This document shows positions 8,041 to 16,500 of a stretch of DNA of 27,034 nt, piece after piece; within the stretch, counting starts at the first letter, position 1; each line of letters starts with the position of its first letter. The DNA is from Methanosarcina baikalica. Lineage in GTDB: Archaea > Halobacteriota > Methanosarcinia > Methanosarcinales > Methanosarcinaceae. The stretch is taken from contig NZ_JAVKPK010000050.1 of the NCBI RefSeq assembly GCF_031461075.1, forward strand, positions 1 through 27,034, in the 5' to 3' direction. Both the position numbers and the translations under genes were made by a program. The notes beneath the pieces are model-generated. The model had not been told where the DNA came from, did not search any database, and saw only the letters and a list, made by a program, of their open reading frames with translations.

Positions 8041-8649
8041 TCAGACCCTCTCTGAGAAGGCGAGGTTTCCGCTGATTTTCTTTATTTTTACTTTGACCAC
8101 GTCACCTTTTCCGGCTCCGGGCACGAAAACAGTATACTTGTCTATCTTTGCTATCCCGTCACCTTTGGACCCGACTGCATCAATCCGCAGTTCATAGATT
8201 CCACCTTCTTCGATGGCATCCCTGACAACCACATTGCTGACCTTTCTCTTTTTGACAGGTCTATGAGCCCCACAAGCAGAACATTTCAGGATAAGTACCC
8301 TGTCCGTCCTGACAAGCTGGGTGTCCGGGCGTTCGCATTCCGAACACATTACGTATTCGTCCACATACGCCTGGATGTTATCAGTAATCTGAGCTCTCGT
8401 AAACCTTCCCTGGAAGACTGCACGTGTGCCTTCAATCTTCCCTGCAGTCCCCAGCTCCCTTGTGAGATATTTCATCAGGTGGTCAGGGTCCCGGTTAAGG
8501 ATATCTGCAATATTTCCGAAGTTATCCAGAATTGTGGTTTTGCCTTCGGAAAATAGTCTGGGATCAGGGATTACGAATCGAGCGTCAGTAGTCTCGGTTT
8601 CCGGCATTTTTGCCATTGCACGGTTCAAAAGCTCTTCGTAATCGTACAT
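8041..8649 (-). CDS. Translation initiation factor aIF2 beta subunit with C-terminal TRAM domain
   Basis: 202 aa. Beta subunit of the heterotrimeric factor that delivers Met-tRNAi to the small ribosomal subunit. The core domain is followed by the expected zinc ribbon with C102/C105 and C123/C126 (MCSEC...KCSACG). Residues about 145-202 form a TRAM RNA-binding domain (GIYELRIDAVGSKGDGIAKIDKYTVFVPGAGKGD...), an addition seen in methanogen homologues and absent from most aIF2-beta. I chose the ATG at 8649 because GGGAG lies 7 nt upstream; the longer frame starts at a TTG without a site. It lies 36 nt after rpl10e and is probably cotranscribed. Confidence 0.95.
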   Translation of the reverse strand: MYDYEELLNRAMAKMPETETTDARFVIPDPRLFSEGKTTILDNFGNIADILNRDPDHLMKYLTRELGTAGKIEGTRAVFQGRFTRAQITDNIQAYVDEYVMCSECERPDTQLVRTDRVLILKCSACGAHRPVKKRKVSNVVVRDAIEEGGIYELRIDAVGSKGDGIAKIDKYTVFVPGAGKGDVVKVKIKKISGNLAFSERV

Positions 8650-8685
8650 TATTATACTCCCTTTTGATTTGAACAATTTAACTGG

Positions 8686-9207
8686 TTACCGTACCAGTTC
8701 TGCCCCTTGATCGACAACGATTCTGCAAGGGGTAGGCAGCTTCTGTCCTGCATGCCAGAGAGCTTTCTTTGCGGCCTCGAAGTTTTGCTTTTCAACAGCC
8801 ACTGTAAAGATCTTCTGCATTGCTTCTACTCTTGCTGCGGTACCTACATTTTTCCCAAAAGCCCTGCGCATTCCACTGGATACACGGTCAGCACCAGCGC
8901 CTGTTGCCTGCTTGTTTTCCCTGAGTACTTCGTGTGGGTAAACACGGAGTTTCATGTAAAAGCCCATCTTTCCGGCATCTGTGCTCAGGTGCCTGTTTGC
9001 TGTAATACGGGCTGCTTCAAGAGCAACGTGCCTTATCTGGCATCTTTCTTCTACAATCAGGGAAATTTTAATCGGGAAGGAGTTATTTGCTTTGTCTCCC
9101 ATGTCATAGTGAATAACCTGACTTCCGGGAACACCGCCCATGTATTTTCGTCTGGTAAATGAGCGCTGCCTCACGTTTCTGTACATACTTCCTGGCTTTC
9201 GTACCAT
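8686..9207 (-). CDS. rpl10e: 50S ribosomal protein L10e (uL16 homologue)
   Basis: 173 aa from the ATG at 9207 (MVRKPGSMYRNVRQRSFTRRKYMGGVPGS), which has AGGAGA about 9 nt upstream; the longer frame to 9273 runs into the leader. The family length and the basic N-terminus match archaeal L10e, the uL16 counterpart near the peptidyl-transferase centre and the P/A-site tRNAs. The typical segments KISLIVEERCQIRHVALEAARI, MKLRVYPHEVLRENKQATGAGADRVSSGMR and the AFGKNVGTAARV stretch are all present. First gene of the rpl10e-aIF2-beta operon. Confidence 0.97.
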   Translation of the reverse strand: MVRKPGSMYRNVRQRSFTRRKYMGGVPGSQVIHYDMGDKANNSFPIKISLIVEERCQIRHVALEAARITANRHLSTDAGKMGFYMKLRVYPHEVLRENKQATGAGADRVSSGMRRAFGKNVGTAARVEAMQKIFTVAVEKQNFEAAKKALWHAGQKLPTPCRIVVDQGAELVR

Positions 9208-9270
9208 AAGTTTGATTCTCCTGAAAGATAATGATTTTAATAGAAATTTGTTGTAACGGATTGGTTTCCG

Positions 9271-9280
9271 CATATAAATG
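9271..9280 (-). promoter_or_regulatory. TATA box of the rpl10e operon
   Basis: Reads CATTTATATG on the - strand, about 65-70 nt before the rpl10e start, implying a leader of about 40 nt. A second TATA-like element lies further upstream at 9463-9473. Confidence 0.5.
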
Positions 9281-9501
9281 TTTGCATCATGTTCGCAAAA
9301 AACCCTTTAGCAAACCATTCAGTATGAGATATGTGCATATAGAGATACCTGCATGTATTTACATTTATCTGTAAACCGGCCCTGGTGGGCTTTAGCAGGC
9401 AACTTCTGCGTTCCCGTGCCCGTTGAAGGGGATTCGGGCTTGAAATTTTTAACCCCCGAAAGGTTATATATTTCGAGCGTATGTGACTTATCCCCTACTA
9501 C
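9281..9501. other. Intergenic region with a GC-rich block; candidate structured RNA or long leader
   Basis: About 9375-9445 is clearly richer in G and C than the flanking AT-rich DNA and contains short self-complementary stretches (GCCC-ACCA-GGGC, GCAG...CTGC and CCCG...CGGG on the - strand). A TATA-like AAATATATAAC on the - strand at 9463-9473 sits about 25 nt before the block. It does not fold as a tRNA and I could not fit a known RNA family, so this is a candidate only. Confidence 0.3.
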
Positions 9502-10623
9502 TTAGTGGTTTATAAATTTTATTGATGGTTCCGGATATTTTTCAAAGAATCCTGCAAGGAGCCCAAAACAACCTGACAGCATCATGCTCCCGAAAGGCGC
9601 TGCAAAATGCAACTTTTCTTTAATTCCTTTCCTTATCTCGGAATCTGAAAGCTTTTCAAGTAATTCTCTTTTCGGGCCTGTTACCATTATAGATCTAACC
9701 CGTTCAAAGCCAGACGCTTCTTTTATATACGCACCGTGCCCTCCGTCTGCAAAAACCTCATCAAAACCAAGGCTTCCGTCGGCAAGCCTTATAATATAGT
9801 CCTGCAGTTTTTCCGGGCTCATGCGAGAACTGTGGTGCTCAAAGAGTGCCGTAATCCTGTTTTCATTTACAAGCGCTCCCAGCGTATGCCCGTTCCCAAT
9901 ATTAACCACAACACACGGCTGGACGGCTGCAGGGTCAGTCAGAGCCCCAAAGATAGCTGAAGGACCGGTATCCATGAAAACAGACCTTGTTTTCAGGTTT
10001 CCGACAGCTTTGAGAAGAGAATCTGCCTGGGCTTTCATGCGGGTAAAGGCTTCCGGGATTTCCTCTGGCCTGTACACGAAGTTTTCAAGTTTCCCTCCTC
10101 TTTCAATAAGTTCTGTGAAAAGTTCAAAGCGGTAGACTCTGTTGCTCTTCTCAGGGGAATTCCCATGATCCTGCACAGCCACAGCATAGTTTTCAGGCAT
10201 GGGAACTTCAAAAACCGAAAGTGCGGATGAAATCGATTCCGGATCGAAGTCCCGCATAACGATATTCAGTGCACTTCCCTCGCATGCAAGTTTTTTTGCC
10301 TCTTCTTCGGATACTATTCGAATCCCGAAAGCTTTTACTTTTTCTATACTATCATGGATGGTCAGAGCAGCCTTTTCAGTAGCATACACCGGAAAACCTG
10401 CCTTGAGATGAGCCCTGATAGCAAATGTTGAAGGACCTCCTCCCATTATGGTTCCGGTAATTACTATTGGAATCCCTTCTCTAGTCGCTTTCCGCACCTT
10501 TTCCGCAGTAACCTGGGTGGGAGCAGGCATAACCATAAGCAGGCTATTTTCCACTTCTTTTTCCGAATCAAAGAGCAGGATGTCCTGTGTACCTGTACCT
10601 ATATCCGCTGCAAGTATGTGCAT
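9502..10623 (-). CDS. DUF1786 family protein (ASKHA-like fold)
   Basis: 373 aa. The N-terminus MHILAADIGTGTQDILLFD matches the start of DUF1786 proteins and resembles the phosphate-1 loop of actin/Hsp70/sugar-kinase (ASKHA) ATPases. A second glycine-rich element, CVVVNIGNGHTLGALV (about 238-253), with FADGGHGAY near 290, supports a nucleotide-binding fold. Conserved segments include TGTIMGGGPSTFAI and VQDHGN. Members are sometimes labelled pyruvate-formate-lyase activating enzyme, but I see no radical SAM cysteine motif and treat that label as unreliable. A TATA-like TTTTAATAG about 25-30 nt before the ATG suggests a leaderless mRNA. Divergent from the MoaB gene. Confidence 0.8.
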   Translation of the reverse strand: MHILAADIGTGTQDILLFDSEKEVENSLLMVMPAPTQVTAEKVRKATREGIPIVITGTIMGGGPSTFAIRAHLKAGFPVYATEKAALTIHDSIEKVKAFGIRIVSEEEAKKLACEGSALNIVMRDFDPESISSALSVFEVPMPENYAVAVQDHGNSPEKSNRVYRFELFTELIERGGKLENFVYRPEEIPEAFTRMKAQADSLLKAVGNLKTRSVFMDTGPSAIFGALTDPAAVQPCVVVNIGNGHTLGALVNENRITALFEHHSSRMSPEKLQDYIIRLADGSLGFDEVFADGGHGAYIKEASGFERVRSIMVTGPKRELLEKLSDSEIRKGIKEKLHFAAPFGSMMLSGCFGLLAGFFEKYPEPSIKFINH

Positions 10624-10671
10624 ACCCGAGCATTGGCTGATAAGCTATTAAAACATAGGTAGGCAAATAGA

Positions 10672-10755
10672 AATAAAGAGAAAGCCGGATAACAGGAATC
10701 ATAAAAAGAGAAAACCGGGTAACAGGAATCATAAAAAGAGAAAACCGGATAAAAA
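10672..10755. repeat. Tandem repeat, 30-bp unit, about 2.5 copies
   Basis: The unit begins CCGGATAACAGGAATCATAA and ends AAAGAGAAAA. Copies start at 10685, 10715 and 10745 (the last partial), with a partial stretch before the first. Copies differ by a single base (CCGGAT/CCGGGT). The array fills the divergent promoter region between DUF1786 and MoaB. Confidence 0.75.
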
Positions 10756-10780
10756 AATAAAAATGGAGCGTGTTGTTTTC

Positions 10781-11320
10781 ATGAAAGAATCCACACCTGA
10801 AATTCACAAAAAAGAAGCTAAAAAGTCCTTTTCTTTTGCCTTAATCACAATTTCGACTTCCAGGTATGAAAAATATGGAAATCCCTCCTTACCTGAAGAA
10901 GCTGAAGACCTTTCAGGAAAGGCTATGAAGGACCTTCTTGAAGCCGCTTGCCATAAAGTTTCCTTCTACAGGCTGGTTTCCGACGAGAAAACCTCAATTA
11001 CAGATGCAGTTTTTGCCGCCCTTGACAGTTCCACAGATATTGTAATTACAAGCGGAGGTACAGGGCTTGCACCAAAAGACCTTACAATCGAGTCAATAAC
11101 CCCAATTTTTGAAAAGGAAATCCCAGGCTTTGGAGAGCTTTTCAGATACAAAAGCCTTGAAGATATAGGAACGTCGGTAATCCTGACCCGGGCTGTAGCA
11201 GGCGTGATTAAAGGAAAAGCGGTATTTTGTCTGCCGGGTTCGCCAAATGCCGTGAAACTGGCTCTTTCCGAAATCATCATTCCCGAAGCCGGTCACATTG
11301 TCAGGCATGTGAAGGAATAA
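10781..11320 (+). CDS. moaB: MoaB/MogA-type molybdenum cofactor biosynthesis protein
   Basis: 179 aa from the ATG at 10781; an in-frame ATG at 10763 would give 185 aa. I prefer 10781 because the A-rich TATA-like stretch at 10748-10760 then lies about 25 nt away (leaderless), and family members begin with a similar PEIHKKEA-like segment. MoaB/MogA proteins adenylylate molybdopterin before metal insertion into Mo/W enzymes such as formylmethanofuran dehydrogenase. Visible motifs: SRYEKYG, TSGGTGLAPKDLTIESI (MPT-binding loop, about 94-110) and FCLPGSPNAVKLAL (about 148-161). A T6 run at about 11330-11336 ends the transcript. Confidence 0.93.
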   Translation: MKESTPEIHKKEAKKSFSFALITISTSRYEKYGNPSLPEEAEDLSGKAMKDLLEAACHKVSFYRLVSDEKTSITDAVFAALDSSTDIVITSGGTGLAPKDLTIESITPIFEKEIPGFGELFRYKSLEDIGTSVILTRAVAGVIKGKAVFCLPGSPNAVKLALSEIIIPEAGHIVRHVKE

Positions 11321-11328
11321 ACATCTAT

Positions 11329-11337
11329 TCTTTTTTC
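11329..11337 (+). terminator. Oligo-T terminator after moaB
   Basis: A run of six T follows the moaB stop by about 10 nt, followed by more pyrimidine-rich sequence. No strong hairpin. Confidence 0.45.
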
Positions 11338-11481
11338 GTATCCTCTTCAAATTCGAAGGAGAATTTTCCAACTGAAAAAATATGCAACAATTTTGTCGTA
11401 CAGTTTAGAAGTTGAATATTTCTTCGGAGTATGTTTTTAAAACGTAGTTAAATTCTTAAATTTTCAGCACATGTGTGAAAT

Positions 11482-13310
11482 TTACTTTTTCCCCACAATT
11501 TGAAGAGGATATCTTTTTTCCCTTTGTGATCTTAAGTAACCATAAAACATCATTTCTTCCAGCATACTATCATATAATCCTATCAAATTGGCTATAGTGA
11601 TGTTGAAATAAGGATGAGCAGTTCCTAATTTATATTCAATTATGTCAAGAGAACGCTCATAGAGTTGTAGTGATTCATTAAGCCTTCCGATTTTATGATA
11701 GGTGTCTGCGAGATTTCTTAGGTTTGTTGCAACATCTGGGTGTTGTGGACCGAGTTCTGCTTCAAGGATTTGCAGCATTTCTTCATACAGAGGGGTAATT
11801 AATTGCCATAATGCTGCTCTGTTGAACGGATCTGATGCCGGAATAAACCAATTGAGCAGATCTTCTGCTTCCAGCGATTCTTTTGCATGGTAGAAGGCTT
11901 CGATCAGGGCGGTTTCGTGTTCTGAGGTTATCGCCTTAATATCGATACTGTTTAACTGGTTGCTGTAATAGGCACATATGAAGCTATGGACTTCGTTTTT
12001 TAACTCGTGATCTTGGTAAGTCTGCAAGCTTTCTCTCATGAGTGGGTGTAGCAGCAGTTTGCCTTCAGTTTCCTGAACAAATGAGAATCTGTTCAATTCT
12101 GAAAATGCTGTGAGGGGGTAGCCTGTCTTAAATTCCTCAATTAATGCTTTGAAGATATCTTTATTCCAGAAACGAGGAGTTGAAAGAACTTTTAAGGTTT
12201 CTTGTTCCGGGATACTCAAATATACCATAAATCTGTCAAAGATTTCACTGCGTGTTCGGGCAAAATTGTCAGGTACTGGAGAACCTGTCTTTGCGATTTC
12301 GATGTATGTATCAACCGCAAGTTCGAGATAATAAGGAACGCCTTCACTGCCCTTGAGAATTACCTTTTGAATCTCCTCTTCTTTAATTCCACAGCGATTC
12401 AGAAAATCAAGGGCATCTTCTTCGGGGAGTTTTTCGAGTTTGTATTGTTCAAGATAATTATTCCAATCTCTGTCGACTTCATTCCAGCGGAGTTCCTCCC
12501 TTCCGCAGATTACCCACAGGGATGATTCAGGTAGATTTGAGATAAGTTCCCTTATCCATTCGTCTCTCGCATTAAAATTTCCTTGCCCTCTATCTTTTTC
12601 CCACAGGGCTTCATATGTATCTATAAATAATACTGCAGATTTTGAATATTTTTTCAGATAATTATTGAGATCCTGCGCCCAGAAATAGGGCAAAGTTTCT
12701 TCAATTTCCACAGGTTCTTTTTCGGAAAGTTGTTTAAGTTCTGCTTCTCCTCTCTTTTTCCACCATTTTCTGAGGGAGTCGGGGCCTTTTTTAGTAATCT
12801 TGCAGTAGTAGGTACCACCTGAAGATAAGGTACCTGCTCGACAGCTCCAAAAAAATCGTCAAGAGCATCATCGCCTTCAAAAAGCAGGTAGTTTTCTTTT
12901 CTTAAAGGAATTTCCGGATTTGCCTTTTTCCAGTAAATAGCATGTGCAATTTCAAAAGCAGGAAACTTTATTTTTGATTTGCTTTGCAACTCATTTTTGA
13001 GGGTCACTAAAAAGGCGGTTTTTTCTCTGTGCTTGTCCAGTTGCAGATCAATTGAAGCCCAGATAAATTCCTGTTGTTGAATTGAAACCCAGGTAATGTC
13101 TTGCTGTTGATTTTTTAAGTTATATTTTTCTAAGTACTTCGAAAGTTCTTTTCTTAAACTTGTCTTCCCAATACCGGCTACCCCATAATAAACCAGGACA
13201 CTGAATTCTTTTTGTCCAATATTATGTACAGCTTCTTTAAAGGTTTGAATATGACCTTTTCTATCAACAAAAGGATATTGTTTAAAGTGATCTTTTGGGG
13301 TAGGTACCAT
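11482..13310 (-). pseudogene. STAND-like P-loop ATPase with TPR C-terminus, split by a -1 frame change
   Basis: Two frames together encode one protein of about 609 aa. The first (ATG 13310, GGGGG upstream) carries Walker A GVAGIGKTS at 43-51. The second carries Walker B VLFIDTYE, a sensor-like LWVICGREELRW, a winged-helix-like middle and about two kinesin-light-chain-type TPRs (DVATNLRNLADTYHKIGRLNESLQLYERSL). Coding sense moves from the first frame to the second at about 12786, from TARLLKK to GPDSLRKWWKKRGEAEL. The junction coincides with an A AAA AAG heptamer, so it may be a -1 recoding site, a one-base loss in the following C run, or a read error. Such STAND/TPR proteins act as signalling or defence switches in other organisms; the role here is unknown, and the short TPR array suggests C-terminal truncation. 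Confidence 0.7.
12747..12792 (-). promoter_or_regulatory. Candidate -1 frameshift signal: slippery heptamer plus stem-loop
   Basis: On the - strand CT-A-AAA-AAG (heptamer at 12786-12792) lies in the reading frame of the upstream ORF. A 7-nt spacer follows, then CTCCCTC (12772-12778), which pairs with GAGAGGAG (12747-12754) as 4+3 bp around one bulged A with a 17-nt loop. A -1 slip at AAG continues exactly in the downstream ORF. The geometry fits known -1 sites, but a simple deletion is equally possible. Confidence 0.35.
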
Positions 13311-13539
13311 GTAATCCCCCTGGAAAATGGTCTCAAAATCGGAAATCTTCGGTTTGTTGAAGTATTTTCAACTTGTCCTATATTACACTGCTGAAATCTT
13401 TCAATTTCAAAAATCCGACAAATGAAGCCCATTAATAATAAGCCGGAACTTTTTCAGAATCTCGATTGTAGAATAAATGGAGCCTTTAAACGCCTCTTCC
13501 ATATCATTTTTAATATATCTTCCGTCTTTATACAAATAT
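13311..13539. other. Divergent promoter region between the ATPase gene and the SNF2 gene
   Basis: About 230 bp. The helicase TATA box is at 13509-13518. The - strand open frame at 13178-13432 overlaps the ATPase N-terminus in another frame and is not credible. Nothing further was recognised. Confidence 0.45.
13509..13518 (+). promoter_or_regulatory. TATA box of the SNF2-SWIM operon
   Basis: TTTAATATAT is centred about 26 nt before the ATG at 13540, so the transcript is probably leaderless. This supports the shorter helicase start over an upstream in-frame ATG at 13477. Confidence 0.6.
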
Positions 13540-16500
13540 ATGATAATTCTTCATGCAGGAAGAGTTGGAAAGCAGTTCTTCTTATGGGGTGAAAGCCCGG
13601 CTGAGAAGGAAATTCCGGTTGTTCGGCGGGGGAGAAAACCTAAAAACCCGACTGTAAAGCCTTATATTTATGATTCGGGTTTTGAAAACCTGTCTTCTGC
13701 TTTTGAGTTGTTGCTGGGCAGTCCTGGCCGGAAAGAGATGGAGAAAATTAACGTCTGGATCCCGACGATAGGCGGGAGTCCGGTTCCTTCCAGCCCTCTT
13801 GTTGCTGAAACCCCCGCTTCGAAAGCCGAACTTTTACTGGCTCCCTGGACCGTTCATGCATATCCTCTGGAAGCTGAAGAAACCCTTGTTCTTCTCTGCA
13901 CCTGTATGGGAAAACGGGTTTTAGCCCCGGGCATAATTTCGGGAAATGACCTTCTCTGGTGGGCAGATGCCCTGAAATTTGCAGGCTCGCTGGTAGCAGG
14001 ACAGAAATATTTGCCTGGCGTCAGGGGTGAAGACGGAGAATACAGAGCTTTCTGGGAGCCCGTATTTTCCGGAGAAGATGCGGGAGAGTTGGCAAAACTT
14101 GCAAAGCAAATGCCTCCTGCTGCAAGGGCTCTTGCTCCTGAAGCCTCTGCAATGCCGCCGGAAATGCCTGCGGCTTTAGTTTCAAAGCAGTTTATCGAAG
14201 CTTCTCTTGACTGGATAGTCCGATCCGAAATAGGGGAAAAAGAGCTTGCAAAAGAGATACGCAAAGGAAAATCCTTTGACAGCGTCCACGATGCCTGGGT
14301 TTCTGCCCTGAAAAGCCCCGACGGACTGATCTCTGGAGATGAAAAAGAACTTCTGCAGCTTGCGGCCCGGACCCGCGAATGGCAGCGCCCCCTCACTATC
14401 CTCACTACTTCCCCTTTCAGGTTCTGTTTCCGGCTGGAAGAACCGGTTGAGGACGAAGAAGCCGAAGAAGCCGAAGAAGCCGAAGAAACCGAAGAAAAGG
14501 AACGGCTTGCAACAGTTGATGGGAAAAACGAAAATAAAGGCGAGAGAGAAGAAACCAAAAGAAGCAGGGAAGGAATAGCTGATATCGAAATCCCCGGAGG
14601 ACTCTGGTACGTCCGCTACATGCTCCAGTCCTACGAAGACCCAAGCCTCCTGATCCCTGTAAAAGAAGCCTGGAAGCCAAAAAAGGGCAGCCCGTTAAAA
14701 AGATATGATGTGAAAAACATTCGCCAATTTCTGTTATCTTCCCTTGGGCAGGCTGCCGGTATCAACGCAGGAATTGCTTCCAGTCTTGAAGCTCCCAACC
14801 CGTCAGGATATTCTCTTGATACGAAAGAGGCTTACCGCTTTCTGACTGAAAGTGCAGTGAATTTAAGCCAGGCCGGTTTTGGGCTACTGCTTCCTGGCTG
14901 GTGGACCCGTAAAGGTACAAAAACCCACTTAAAAGCCCAGGCAAAAGTTAAGGGCAAAAAGTTGCAGGCCGGAAACGGGCTTACCCTCGATAAAATCGTC
15001 AGTTTCGACTGGGAAATAGCCCTCGGGGACAGGGTTTTAACAATCAAAGAACTGCAGGCTCTCGCAAAACTCAAAGCTCCGCTTGTGAAGGTCCGCGGGC
15101 AGTGGGTCGAGGTAAACGATGCGGAAATCCGGGCTGCTCTTGAGTTCTGGAAGAAAAATCCCCATGGGGAAGCAAGTCTGCACGAAGTCATAAAGCTGGC
15201 TGTGGGAGCTTCCGAAAAAGCCGATGGTGTGGACTTTGAAGGGCTCAATGCGACAGGCTGGGTTGGAGAACTGATCAGCCGCTTAAAGGACAAAACCGGA
15301 TTTGAAGAGCTCCCGGCTCCGGACGGTTTTTCAGGAACTCTTCGGCCTTACCAGTTCCGAGGCTATTCCTGGCTTGCTTTTTTGAGGCAGTGGGGCATAG
15401 GAGCCTGCCTTGCAGACGACATGGGGCTTGGAAAAACTGTCCAGACTCTTGCTCTTATTCAGCATGACCTGGAACAGATTGAAGAAGAGGTTGACGGACG
15501 TAAAGCCCCAAAACCTGTTCTTCTGGTCTGTCCGACCTCTGTTATTAATAACTGGAAAAAAGAGGCTGCCCGCTTTACACCTGAGCTTTCGGTAATGGTA
15601 CACCACGGTACCAGCCGGAAAAAAGAAGAAGAATTCAAAAAAGAAGCCATGAGTCATGCTATTGTTATCTCAAGCTATGGACTTTTGCAGCGCGATGTTA
15701 AGTTTTTAAAAGGGGTTCCCTGGGCCGGGATGGTACTTGATGAAGCCCAGAATATAAAAAACCCGGAAACTAAACAGGCAAAGGCAGCTCGGACTCTTAA
15801 AGCTGAATACCGCATAGCTCTTACAGGAACTCCGGTTGAAAATAATGTTGGAGACCTCTGGTCCATCATGGAGTTTTTAAACCCTGGCTTCCTCGGCAGC
15901 CAGACAGGTTTCAAGCGGAATTTCTTTATTCCCATTCAAGCCGAAAGAGATCAAGAGGCTGCAAGGAGGCTAAAAGAAATAACCGGCCCCTTCATCCTGC
16001 GACGCTTGAAGACTGACAGTTCGATCATCTCTGACCTTCCAGAAAAAATGGAGATGAAAACCTATTGCACACTGACAAAAGAGCAGGCTTCACTCTATGC
16101 TGCAGTCCTCGAAGACATAGAAGAGGTGATGGAAGAAGCTGAAGAAGGCATCCAGAGAAAAGGCATAATCCTATCTGCCCTTTCAAGGCTCAAGCAAGTC
16201 TGTAACCACCCGGCACAATTTTTGAAGGACAACTCAGGAATTCCCGGAAGGTCAGGAAAACTTGCAAGGCTTACTGAAATGCTGGAAGTGGTTCTGGAAA
16301 ACGAGGAAAAAGCCCTTGTCTTCACTCAGTTTGCGGAGATGGGCAAAATTCTAAAAGAGCATCTGCAGGCGAGCTTCGGCTGTGAAGTTCTTTTCTTGCA
16401 CGGAGGGGTTCCCAGAAAGCAGCGGGACCGGATGCTTGAACGCTTCCAGGAGGGAAAAGAGTACCTCCCAATCTTTATACTCTCCCTCAAAGCCGGAGGC

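Noticed and set aside
9375..9445. tRNA gene
   Set aside because: GC-rich, but no cloverleaf: no 7-bp acceptor pairing and no TTC-loop in register on either strand.
13178..13432. 84-codon - strand frame at the ATPase 5' end
   Set aside because: Overlaps the Walker A-bearing frame in another frame and shows no protein motif; the ATPase frame has the better start site.
13854..14558. 234-codon - strand frame in the SNF2 gene
   Set aside because: Serine-rich antisense of the helicase N-terminal half; the serine tract mirrors the acidic repeat.
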